In this document: positions 18,517 through 26,233 of the stretch, in pieces
How positions within the stretch are numbered: the stretch's first letter is position 1
Layout of the letters: each line of letters begins with the position of its first letter
Source of the DNA: Mycobacterium gordonae
Lineage (GTDB): Bacteria > Actinomycetota > Actinomycetes > Mycobacteriales > Mycobacteriaceae
Length of the DNA stretch: 64,000 nucleotides
Reading direction: 5' to 3'
Assembly (NCBI RefSeq): GCF_017086405.1
Contig: NZ_CP070973.1
Span: 496,001-560,000, forward strand
Notes under the pieces: generated by a model
The model's database searches: none
Seen by the model: only the letters and a program-made list of their open reading frames with translations
Told to the model about the DNA's origin: nothing
Made by a program: the position numbers and the translations under genes

Positions 18517-19512
18517 ATGTCGCGCTCGAAAAGGGGCCGCACGAGGGTTGGCCTCGCCGCCGCTCTCAACGCATTCGGAGTGGTCGCGGTGCTGGTGATG
18601 GGTGCCGGCCCAGCGCTGGCGGAACCGGACGACGCACCCGGCGACCCCGGCCCGGTGGTCGCACCCGCCGACCCGCCCGCGCCCGAGCCGGTGGCGCTGC
18701 CGCCGCTGGCCGACCCCTTCGGCGTCCCGCCGAGTGACCCGGCGGCGGTGCCGGTGGCCTCCGGTCCGGTGGCCGGGCAGGATCCGACGCCGTTCACTGG
18801 CGAGCCCCCGTTCCGGCCGCCGTCGTTCAACCCGGTCAACGGGGCGATGGTCGGCGTTGCCAAGCCCATCATCATCAACTTCCAGGTGCCCATCGCCGAC
18901 CAGGCGATGGCCGAACGCGCCGTCCACATCTCCTCGATCCCGCCGGTGCCGGGCAAGTTCTACTGGATGACTCCGTCGCAGCTGCGCTGGCGGCCGCTGA
19001 GCTTCTGGCCCGCCAACACGGCGGTGAACATCGACGCGGCCGGCACCAAGTCGAGTTTCCGTACCGGTGATTCGCTGATAGCGACGGCCGATGACGCCAC
19101 CCACCAGATGACGATCACCCGCAACGGCGTGGTGCAGCAGACCTTCCCGATGTCGATGGGGATGGCCTCCGGCGGGCACCAGACGCCCAACGGCACCTAC
19201 TACGTGCTGGAGAAGATGCCGACGGTGGTGATGGACTCCTCGACGTACGGCGTGCCGGTCAACTCACCCAACGGCTACAAGGTCACCGTCTCTGACGCGG
19301 TCCGCATCGACAACAGTGGCAACTTCGTGCACAGCGCGCCGTGGTCGGTGGCCGACCAGGGTAAGCGTGACGTCAGCCATGGCTGCATCAACCTGTCGCC
19401 GACCAACGCGAAGTGGTTCTTCGACAACTTCGGCAGCGGCGACCCAATCGTGGTGAAGAATTCCGTCGGGACCTATAACAAGCCCGACGGCGCCTCGGAC
19501 TGGCAGCTCTAG
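18517..19512 (+). CDS. L,D-transpeptidase (LdtMt4/Rv0192-like)
   Basis: 331 residues with a signal peptide (residues 1-36, ending GPALA) and a Pro/Ala-rich linker to about residue 100. An Ig-like domain follows ('[19 protein letters not shown]') and then a YkuD catalytic domain at about 185-320, whose catalytic signature is '[20 protein letters not shown]' followed by GCINLS, with His and the nucleophilic Cys. These enzymes form 3-3 cross-links in mycobacterial peptidoglycan or attach proteins to it, and are inhibited by carbapenems. Order and length match Rv0192. An intrinsic terminator-like hairpin follows 20 bases after the stop. Confidence 0.9.
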   Translation: MSRSKRGRTRVGLAAALNAFGVVAVLVMGAGPALAEPDDAPGDPGPVVAPADPPAPEPVALPPLADPFGVPPSDPAAVPVASGPVAGQDPTPFTGEPPFRPPSFNPVNGAMVGVAKPIIINFQVPIADQAMAERAVHISSIPPVPGKFYWMTPSQLRWRPLSFWPANTAVNIDAAGTKSSFRTGDSLIATADDATHQMTITRNGVVQQTFPMSMGMASGGHQTPNGTYYVLEKMPTVVMDSSTYGVPVNSPNGYKVTVSDAVRIDNSGNFVHSAPWSVADQGKRDVSHGCINLSPTNAKWFFDNFGSGDPIVVKNSVGTYNKPDGASDWQL

Positions 19513-19532
19513 GCGCATTGCCGAGCAGCCGC

Positions 19533-19569
19533 AAAAGCCCCCCTTTTCTGGACTGAAAGGGGGGCTTTT
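19533..19569. terminator. strong hairpin terminator after the L,D-transpeptidase gene
   Basis: AAAAGCCCCCCTTT (19533-19546) and its exact complement (19556-19569) form a 14-bp perfect stem with a nine-base loop. The 3' arm ends in TTTT and is followed by GTGTCTTTT; the 5' arm begins with AAAA, so the element could work on both strands. Such classical hairpins are uncommon in mycobacteria. Confidence 0.88.
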
Positions 19570-19592
19570 GTGTCTTTTCGCGGGGTGAAGTT

Positions 19593-19610
19593 ATGTATAG
19601 CATCATACAT
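19593..19610. promoter_or_regulatory. candidate TetR operator abutting the regulator start codon
   Basis: ATGTAT and ATACAT arms (19593-19598 and 19605-19610) are separated by six bases and end exactly at the ATG of the TetR gene. The AT-rich stretch stands out in GC-rich surroundings. Position and symmetry suggest an autoregulatory site, with transcription starting in or just before it and a very short or absent leader. If translation started at 19593 the palindrome would be coding, which I consider less likely. Confidence 0.55.
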
Positions 19611-20192
19611 ATGCGAAGTCCCCGTGACCGGATGGTCATGTCCGCCGCACTGCTGATTAGGGAGCGCGGCGCGCGGGCCACCGCGATAGCCGATGTGCTG
19701 GCACACAGTGGAGCTCCGCGCGGCTCGGCCTACCACCACTTTCCGGGTGGGCGCACGCAACTGCTGTGCGAGGCGGTGGATTTCGCCGGCGACCACATCG
19801 CGGCCCTCATCGCCGAAGCCGACAGCGGTCTGGCGCTGCTGGACACGCTGATCGACATGTACCGGGAGCAGTTGCTGGCCACCGATTTCCGCGCGGGTTG
19901 CCCGATCGCGGCGGTGTCGGTGGAAGCGGGCTTCGACCAGGACGACCGAGACCGGATGGCGCCGGTGGTGGAGCGGGCGGCGGCGGTGTTCGACCGCTGG
20001 TCGGACCTGATCGCCCAGCGGTTCGTCGCCGACGGCCTGGCTGCGGAACGTGCCACAGAACTCGCGGAGATGGCGACGGCGACGCTCGAGGGCGCGCTGC
20101 TGCTGGCGAGGGTGCGACGCGACCTCGCGCCGCTGGACCTCGTGCACCGTCAATTGCGCGAGTTGCTCGAAAGGAATCTGCCGCATGACTGA
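19611..20192 (+). CDS. TetR family transcriptional regulator (Rv0196-like)
   Basis: 193 residues from ATG 19611. The N-terminal DNA-binding domain is clear ('MVMSAALLIRERGARATAIA', then 'SGAPRGSAYHHFPGGRTQL' as the recognition region), and the C-terminal part resembles the TetR_C family with 'CPIAAVSVEA' (as in LmrA/YxaF-type regulators). Its stop overlaps the start of the oxidoreductase gene by eight bases, so it very probably controls that gene and itself. A palindrome ends at its start codon. The ligand is unknown. Confidence 0.88.
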   Translation: MRSPRDRMVMSAALLIRERGARATAIADVLAHSGAPRGSAYHHFPGGRTQLLCEAVDFAGDHIAALIAEADSGLALLDTLIDMYREQLLATDFRAGCPIAAVSVEAGFDQDDRDRMAPVVERAAAVFDRWSDLIAQRFVADGLAAERATELAEMATATLEGALLLARVRRDLAPLDLVHRQLRELLERNLPHD

Positions 20193-22410
20193 CTGGCAGC
20201 CCACCGCTTGCATCCTGTGTGAGTGCAACTGCGGCATCGTCGTGCAGACCGAAGGCCGCGCATTGGCCCGCATCCGCGGCGACAGGGAGCATCCGGCGTC
20301 GCGGGGGTACACCTGCAACAAGGCGCTGCGGCTCGATCACTACCAGAACGGCCGGGGCCGGCTGACCTCTCCGCTGCGCCGGCGCGCCGACGGTAGCTAC
20401 GAGGAAATCGACTGGGACACCGCGATCGTCGAGATCGCCGAAGGCTTCAAACACATCCGCGACAGCTACGGCGGCGACAAGATCTTCTACTACGGCGGCG
20501 GCGGACAGGGCAACCATCTCGGCGGCGCCTACAGCGGCGCGTTCCTCAAGGCGCTGGGCTCGAAGTACCGCTCGAATGCGTTGGCGCAGGAGAAGACCGG
20601 CGAGGCGTGGGTCGACGCGCAACTGTACGGCGGTCACACCCGCGGCGAGTTCGAGCACGCCGAAGTGTCGGTGTTCGTGGGCAAGAACCCGTGGATGTCG
20701 CAGAGCTTTCCGCGGGCGCGGGTGGTGCTCAACGAGATAGCGAAGGACCCGCTGCGGTCGATGATCGTGATCGACCCGGTGGTCACCGACACCGCCAAGA
20801 TGGCCGACTTCCATCTGCGGGTGCGTCCAGGGACCGACGCCTGGTGTCTGGCGGCGCTGGCAGGCGCGCTGGTGCAGGAGAACCTTTGTGATGAAGCCTT
20901 TCTCGCTGAACACGTGCACGGGGTGGACGCCGTTCGGGCCGTGCTCGGCGACATCCCGGTCGCGGAGTACGCGGGACGGTGCGGGGTGGACGAGGAGTTG
21001 TTGCGTGCGGCGGCGCGGCGGATCGGGACGGCGGGCAGCGTGGCCGTGTTCGAGGACCTCGGCGTGCAGCAGGCGCCCAACAGCACGGTGTGCTCCTACC
21101 TGAACAAGATGCTGTGGATCCTGACCGGCAACTTCGCGAAAAAAGGCGGCCAGCATCTTCATTCGTCGTTTGCGCCGCTGTTCAGCACCGTCTCCGGCCG
21201 TACGCCGGTCACCGGCGCTCCGATTATCGCGGGGTTGGTGCCGGGCAACGTCGTGCCCGAGGAGATCCTGACCGACCATCCGAGCCGGTTCCGGGCAATG
21301 ATCGTCGAAAGCAGCAATCCCGCTCACTCGCTGGCCGATTCCGCTGCGTGCCGCGCGGCGTTCGGGTCACTGGAGCTGCTGGTGGTCGTCGACGTCGCGA
21401 TGACCGAGACGGCCCGGCTGGCGCACTATGTGTTGCCGGCTGCGTCGCAGTTCGAGAAGTGTGAGGCCACCTTCTTCAACCTCGAATTCCCGCACAACGC
21501 CATGCAATTGCGCCACCGGCTGTTCCCGCCGGTGCCGGGGACATTGCCCGAACCCGAGATCTGGGCGCGGCTGGTACGTGCGCTCGGCATCGTCTCGGAC
21601 GAAGATCTGCGGCCGCTGCACGAGGCCGCCGCGCAGGGGCGTCAGGCGTATACAGAGGCGTTTCTCGTTGCGGTCGCGGGCAATCCGACGTTGGCCCGGG
21701 TGCTGCCCTATGTGCTCTACGAGACCCTCGGCCCGACGTTGCCGGACGGCTTGGCCGGGGCGGCCGCGTTATGGGGCCAGGCGCAGAAGACCGCGATGAC
21801 CTACCCTGATGCTGTGCGGCGCGCCGGGCACGCCGACGGCAACGCGTTGTTCGACGCGATCATCGGCAACCCCTCCGGTGTGACGTTCACCGTGCACAAC
21901 TACGAGGACGACTTCGCGCTGATCGGTCACGGCGACCGCAAGATCGCGCTGGAGATCCCTGAAATGCTCAGCGAAGTAAGGGCTTTGGTGGCCGGGCCGG
22001 AGCGGCTGACCACCGATGAACTGCCGATCGTGCTGTCCGTGGGGGAGCGGCGCGCCTACACCGCCAACGACATCTTCCGCGACCCGTCCTGGCGTAAACG
22101 CGATACCGACGGGGCGCTGCGGGTCAGCGTCGAGGACGCCCAGGCCCTGGGCCTGCACGACGGCGGCCGGGCGCGGATCACCACGGCGGCCGGCAGTGCG
22201 GAGGCCACCGTCGAGATCACCGAAACCATGCTGCCCGGGCATGCCGCGCTGCCCAACGGTTTTGGGCTGGACTACATCGGCGAGGACGGTCGCACGGTGG
22301 TGCCCGGTGTGGCGCCTAACGCGTTGACGTCGACCAAGTGGCGCGACCCGTACGCAGGCACGCCCTGGCATAAGCACGTGCCGGCGCGGATCGAGGCGTG
22401 CCCTGCCTAG
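20185..22410 (+). CDS. molybdopterin oxidoreductase, formate-dehydrogenase-like (Rv0197-like)
   Basis: 741 residues from ATG 20185. The N-terminus holds a [4Fe-4S] motif, Cys9, Cys12, Cys16 and Cys44, with an extra Cys14 ('CILCECNCG'), then a molybdopterin oxidoreductase domain and a C-terminal molydopterin dinucleotide-binding domain at about 610-730 ('VLSVGERRAYTANDIFRDPS'). It belongs to the DMSO reductase superfamily without a signal peptide, so cytosolic. Residue 150 onwards ('ALAQEKTGEAWVDAQLYGGH') lacks an obvious Cys or Sec ligand. Electron partner and substrate are unknown. Overlaps the TetR gene, and shares its stop region with the convergent zmp1. Confidence 0.88.
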   Translation: MTDWQPTACILCECNCGIVVQTEGRALARIRGDREHPASRGYTCNKALRLDHYQNGRGRLTSPLRRRADGSYEEIDWDTAIVEIAEGFKHIRDSYGGDKIFYYGGGGQGNHLGGAYSGAFLKALGSKYRSNALAQEKTGEAWVDAQLYGGHTRGEFEHAEVSVFVGKNPWMSQSFPRARVVLNEIAKDPLRSMIVIDPVVTDTAKMADFHLRVRPGTDAWCLAALAGALVQENLCDEAFLAEHVHGVDAVRAVLGDIPVAEYAGRCGVDEELLRAAARRIGTAGSVAVFEDLGVQQAPNSTVCSYLNKMLWILTGNFAKKGGQHLHSSFAPLFSTVSGRTPVTGAPIIAGLVPGNVVPEEILTDHPSRFRAMIVESSNPAHSLADSAACRAAFGSLELLVVVDVAMTETARLAHYVLPAASQFEKCEATFFNLEFPHNAMQLRHRLFPPVPGTLPEPEIWARLVRALGIVSDEDLRPLHEAAAQGRQAYTEAFLVAVAGNPTLARVLPYVLYETLGPTLPDGLAGAAALWGQAQKTAMTYPDAVRRAGHADGNALFDAIIGNPSGVTFTVHNYEDDFALIGHGDRKIALEIPEMLSEVRALVAGPERLTTDELPIVLSVGERRAYTANDIFRDPSWRKRDTDGALRVSVEDAQALGLHDGGRARITTAAGSAEATVEITETMLPGHAALPNGFGLDYIGEDGRTVVPGVAPNALTSTKWRDPYAGTPWHKHVPARIEACPA

Positions 22411-24389
22411 TTCCAGATGCGGACGCGCTGCTGCGGATCCAGGAACAGCTGGTCGGACTCGGCCACGTCGAACGCCTCGTAGAACGCGTCCACGTTGCGG
22501 ATGACGCCGTTGCAGCGAAACTCCGGTGGTGAGTGCGGGTCCACCGCCAGGCGCCGAATCGCTTCGGCATCACGCGATTTCGTCCGCCACACCTGAGCCC
22601 AGCCGAAGAACACCCGTTGCAACCCGGTAAGGCCGTCGATCACCGGGGCGGGTTCGCCGTTAAGCGACAACTGGTAGGCGAGCAGCGCGATCGACAGACC
22701 GCCCAGGTCGCCGATGTTCTCACCGACGGTGAAGGCGCCTTGGACATGCGGTGGGCCGTGGTGGCCCGCCAATGCGCGGGGCGTGTAGGCCTCGTACTGT
22801 TCGATCAGCGCTTTGGTGCGGGCGCCGAATTCGGTGCGGTCGTCGTCGGTCCACCAGTCCACCAGGTTGCCGTCACCGTCGTACTTGGCGCCCTGGTCGT
22901 CGAAGCCGTGCCCGATTTCGTGTCCGATCACCGCGCCGATACCGCCGTAGTTGGCGGCGTCGTCGGCTTCGGCGTCGAAGAAGGGCGGCTGCAAAATTGC
23001 TGCGGGGAAGACGATTTCGTTCATCCCCGGGTTGTAGTACGCGTTGACGGTCTGCGGTGTCATGAACCACTCGTCGCGGTCAACGGGCCCGCCGAGCTTG
23101 GCCAGTTCCCGGTCATGGTTGGCGGCGTAACCGCGCTGGAAGTTGCCGTAGAGGTCGTCGCGGTCGATGACGAGCGCCGAGTAGTCGCGCCAGGTGACCG
23201 GATAGCCGACCTTGGCGGTGAACTTGTCGAGCTTGCTCAGCGCGCGCCGGCGCGTCTCCGGCGTCATCCAGTCCAGGTCACTGATGCTGATCCGGTACGC
23301 CTCGCGCAGATTGCCGACCAGCGCATCGATCCGGTCCTTGGCCCCCGGGGGGAAATGCCGTTCCACGTAGAGCTTTCCGACGGCGTCACCCATCAGCGTC
23401 TCCACCAGGGCGACCGCCCGCTTCCAGCGGTCCCGGATCTGCTCGGTGCCGGTGAGCCGCCGGCCGTAGAAGTCGAAGTCGGCCTCCACCAGCTCGCTGG
23501 TCAGCCATGGCGAACGAGCCCGGATCAACCGCCACCGGGCCCAGCTCTTCCAGAGTTCGAGGTCTTCGCTGCTCCACATTTCGGCGAACGCGGTGAGGTA
23601 ATCCGGTTGGCGGACAACGAGTTCCGCGACAGCTTCGGGGGTGGTGCCCAGACCGGTGACCCAGGCCGACCAGTCGAAGCCCGAGGTTTCCTCCAACTCC
23701 ACGAAGGTGCGCAGGTTGTAGGTGAGCTCGGCGTCGCGGCGCTTGACCACGTCCCAGTGGGCGGCGGCCAGTTTGCTCTCCAGCGCAACGATCCGGGCGG
23801 CGGTGTCGGCGTGATCGCCGCCGAAGACCAGGTTGAACATCCTGGCGATGTGGCCCGGGTAGGCGGCGAGCACGGCGGCGTGCTGCTCGTCGCGGAAGTA
23901 GGACTCGTCGGGCAAGCCGATGCCTGACTGCGAGAAGTGCACCAGGTAGCGGCTGGAGTCCTTGGAATCGGTGTCGACGTATAGTCCGACGCCGCCGCCG
24001 ACCCCGGTCCGTTGCAGGGCGCCGACGACAGCCGCGAGCGCGCTGCGGTCGGCGGCGCCGTCGATGGCCGTCAGTTCCTCGAGCAGGGGCTGCAGGCCGC
24101 GGCGCTCTACGGCGTCCTCGTCCAGAAAGCTGGCATACAGATCGCCGATGCGCTGCTCGTCGGTGCCCGAGGGCGCGTGACTCTGGCTGGCCTGGATGAT
24201 CAGGTCGCGCACCTGCTCCTCGGCCCGGTCGAACAGGGTGCGGAAGGCGCCGTCGGTCGCGCGGTCAGCGGGGATCTCGTATTCGGTCAGCCAGCGACCG
24301 TTGACGTGCCCGAAAAGGTCGTCCTGGGGACGGGCGGCTGGGTCGACGTGGCTCAGGTCGATTCCCGAGCGGATGGCCTCTACTGTCAC
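22407..24389 (-). CDS. zmp1: zinc metalloprotease Zmp1 (M13/neprilysin family)
   Basis: 660 residues from GTG 24389, the size of Rv0198c. The M13 catalytic parts are all present: substrate-binding 'NAYYNPGMNEIVFPAAIL', zinc motif His490-Glu-Ile-Gly-His494 in 'VIGHEIGHGFDDQGAKYD', third ligand Glu in 'GENIGDLGG', and the C-terminal 'CNGVIRNVDAFYEAFD' typical of the family. Zmp1 is a released gluzincin linked to arrest of phagosome maturation in M. tuberculosis. There is no signal peptide, as in the H37Rv protein. It is divergent from omamA across 42 bases and its stop overlaps that of the oxidoreductase at a CTAG. Confidence 0.94.
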   Translation of the reverse strand: MTVEAIRSGIDLSHVDPAARPQDDLFGHVNGRWLTEYEIPADRATDGAFRTLFDRAEEQVRDLIIQASQSHAPSGTDEQRIGDLYASFLDEDAVERRGLQPLLEELTAIDGAADRSALAAVVGALQRTGVGGGVGLYVDTDSKDSSRYLVHFSQSGIGLPDESYFRDEQHAAVLAAYPGHIARMFNLVFGGDHADTAARIVALESKLAAAHWDVVKRRDAELTYNLRTFVELEETSGFDWSAWVTGLGTTPEAVAELVVRQPDYLTAFAEMWSSEDLELWKSWARWRLIRARSPWLTSELVEADFDFYGRRLTGTEQIRDRWKRAVALVETLMGDAVGKLYVERHFPPGAKDRIDALVGNLREAYRISISDLDWMTPETRRRALSKLDKFTAKVGYPVTWRDYSALVIDRDDLYGNFQRGYAANHDRELAKLGGPVDRDEWFMTPQTVNAYYNPGMNEIVFPAAILQPPFFDAEADDAANYGGIGAVIGHEIGHGFDDQGAKYDGDGNLVDWWTDDDRTEFGARTKALIEQYEAYTPRALAGHHGPPHVQGAFTVGENIGDLGGLSIALLAYQLSLNGEPAPVIDGLTGLQRVFFGWAQVWRTKSRDAEAIRRLAVDPHSPPEFRCNGVIRNVDAFYEAFDVAESDQLFLDPQQRVRIWN

Positions 24390-24431
24390 CCCGCCATCCT
24401 TCCATCTCTTTTCGGGTGCAACGATCGCACC

Positions 24432-25043
24432 ATGCCTGACCAGGACGCTGACGACATTGACGACACCGACGACGTCGACGACGCTGATTCGCGGGTGTTC
24501 TCCACCTACGGCATCGCCTCGACCGTGCTGGGGCTGGTCTCGGTCGCGGCGCTGGTGCTCGGCGGGCTGATCTGGTTCGGGCATCGCGACGACTCTGCCG
24601 AGCGCGTCTATCTGTCTCGGGCCATGGCCGCGGCAGCCGACTGGACGCAAATCCTGATCAACATGAACGTCGGCAACATCGACGCCAGCCTGCAGCGGTT
24701 GCACGACGGTACGGTCGGACAGCTCAACACCGACTTCGAGGCAGCGATCATGGACTACCGGAAAGTGGTGGAGAAGCTGCAGGCCAAAAGCGTCGGTCAG
24801 ATCGAGGCGGTGGCCATCGACAGCGTGCACCGAGACCTGGACACGGTGCCCGGCTCCCCCCGGCCGGTGGTGACCACGAAGCTGCCGGCGTTCGCCACCC
24901 GGACCGACTCGGTGATGCTGGTCGCGACCTCGGTCAGCGAGAATGCCGGCGCCAAACCGCAGGTGGTGCACTGGAATCTGCGTCTGGACGTGTCCAACGT
25001 CGACAACAAGATGATGATCTCCAAGCTGGAGTCGATCCGATGA
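24432..25043 (+). CDS. omamA: orphaned Mce-associated membrane protein OmamA (Rv0199-like)
   Basis: 203 residues from ATG 24432. It has an Asp-rich N-terminus (residues 4-20), a membrane helix at about 28-48 ('ASTVLGLVSVAALVLGGLIW'), and a Mas-type extracytoplasmic domain with 'DWTQILINMNVGNIDASL' and a terminal 'NKMMISKLESI'. OmamA of M. tuberculosis, encoded away from the mce loci but adjacent to zmp1, is needed to stabilise Mce1 and import fatty acids and cholesterol through Mce systems. Position and architecture match. The stop overlaps the next start (ATGA). Confidence 0.9.
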   Translation: MPDQDADDIDDTDDVDDADSRVFSTYGIASTVLGLVSVAALVLGGLIWFGHRDDSAERVYLSRAMAAAADWTQILINMNVGNIDASLQRLHDGTVGQLNTDFEAAIMDYRKVVEKLQAKSVGQIEAVAIDSVHRDLDTVPGSPRPVVTTKLPAFATRTDSVMLVATSVSENAGAKPQVVHWNLRLDVSNVDNKMMISKLESIR

Positions 25044-25729
25044 GAAACGTGTGGCGGCTGGCGGCCTTCGACGTACTGGCACCACTGGCCGTGCTCACCG
25101 CGTTGTTCGGGATCGGCGCGGTACTGGCCTGGCCGCGCTGGTGGGTGGCGGTGGCCGCCGCGCTGGCGCTGCTGATCGTCGAGGGCGTCGCAATCAACTT
25201 CTGGCTGTTGCGCCGCGATCGGGTCAGCGTGGGTACCGACGACGACGCGCCCGGGCTGCGGTTGGCGGTGGCGTGTCTGGCCGCGGTGGCCCTCTGTGCG
25301 GCGGTGTTGACCGGATACACGCACTGGACCAGCAAGGATGACGACTTCAAGCGTGACTCGGTTGCCGTGGTGCAGGTGGCGACCGGGGTGGCCGAGGCGG
25401 TCGCATCGTTTTCGCCGACGGCGCCCGGGGCCTCGATGGACCGCGCCGCGTCGATGATGGCGCCGGACAAGGCGGGCAAGTTCAAAGAGGAGTACACCAA
25501 GACCAGCGCCGACCTGCTGCAGCGGAAGATCACCGCGCAGGCCTCCACGCTGGCGGCCGGGGTGGAGGCGATCGGACCCTCGGCGGCCAGCGTCGCGGTG
25601 ATCATGAGGGTCACCCAGAACGCCCCCGGTCAGCCCACCAGTCAGGCCGCTCCGGCGGTCCGCGTCACGTTGACCAAGAGCGGCAGTGACTGGCTGGTAC
25701 AGGACATCGTCCCGATCAACTCGCGCTGA
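25040..25729 (+). CDS. omamB: orphaned Mce-associated membrane protein OmamB (Rv0200-like)
   Basis: 229 residues. Unlike OmamA it has three predicted membrane helices in the first 100 residues ('ALLIVEGVAINFWLL' is the second), followed by the Mas-type soluble domain ending 'DWLVQDIVPIN'. ATGA overlap with omamA means coupled translation. In H37Rv Rv0200 is described as OmamB, working with OmamA in Mce lipid import. Convergent with the HTH gene that follows. Confidence 0.9.
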   Translation: MRNVWRLAAFDVLAPLAVLTALFGIGAVLAWPRWWVAVAAALALLIVEGVAINFWLLRRDRVSVGTDDDAPGLRLAVACLAAVALCAAVLTGYTHWTSKDDDFKRDSVAVVQVATGVAEAVASFSPTAPGASMDRAASMMAPDKAGKFKEEYTKTSADLLQRKITAQASTLAAGVEAIGPSAASVAVIMRVTQNAPGQPTSQAAPAVRVTLTKSGSDWLVQDIVPINSR

Positions 25730-25732
25730 GGG

Positions 25733-26233
25733 TCAGTTGGAGCTGGCCGACCGCTCGTTCTTCACCCGGACGAACCGGTCGGACAACCTTCGCATCCGGA
25801 TCATCAGCGATGCCGACGGGCTGACGCTGCCGTCCAGGTAGGACGCGAGGTCTTCGGTGGACACCCCGATACGCGAGGCGAACTCCTGCTTCGCCAAACC
25901 CGACCGGTCCATCAGCAGCTTCACGTGTCGCGCCACTTCGGCGCGTTCGTTGGACTCCAGGTGAGTGCGGGCCCGCTCGAGCACCTCCCACAGCGCCTTG
26001 GCGATGCCGACCGGTCGTGAGCCCCGCAAGATCTCTTCCACCTGACGGGCGGTTCGGCCGTAGGGGTCGCGCTTGAGCGCGCCGGCGATGCGCTTCCAGG
26101 TGGCGATGTCCCCGCCCTGCAGGGCGGCATGGATCGCGGCGGTGGACCAGAATTCCACCGGTTGATCAGGGTCGGGCCGTCGCACAGCGGGGGCGGTCGG
26201 CGCAGGATTTCGCTGGTCGGCAGCCAACGTCAC
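25733..26233 (-). CDS. HTH-domain protein (Rv0201c-like)
   Basis: 166 residues from GTG 26233 with GAGGAGG upstream; the GTG overlaps the mmpL11 stop by four bases, so it is translationally coupled to it. The C-terminal third looks like a Cro/C1-type helix-turn-helix ('RSGLAKQEFASRIGVSTEDL'), and the middle contains 'AIHAALQGGDIATWKRIAGA', a pattern also seen near HTH antitoxin-like proteins. It may regulate the mmpL11 locus, but no target is visible in the sequence. No membrane segment. Confidence 0.8.
   Translation of the reverse strand: MTLAADQRNPAPTAPAVRRPDPDQPVEFWSTAAIHAALQGGDIATWKRIAGALKRDPYGRTARQVEEILRGSRPVGIAKALWEVLERARTHLESNERAEVARHVKLLMDRSGLAKQEFASRIGVSTEDLASYLDGSVSPSASLMIRMRRLSDRFVRVKNERSASSN

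Noticed and set aside
20478-22377. Antisense frames over the molybdopterin oxidoreductase
   Set aside because: High GC opens such frames; sense strand has Fe-S and molybdopterin domains.
24390-25085. zmp1 frame open upstream to 25085
   Set aside because: This is antisense to omamA and lacks M13 features; GTG 24389 gives the known length.
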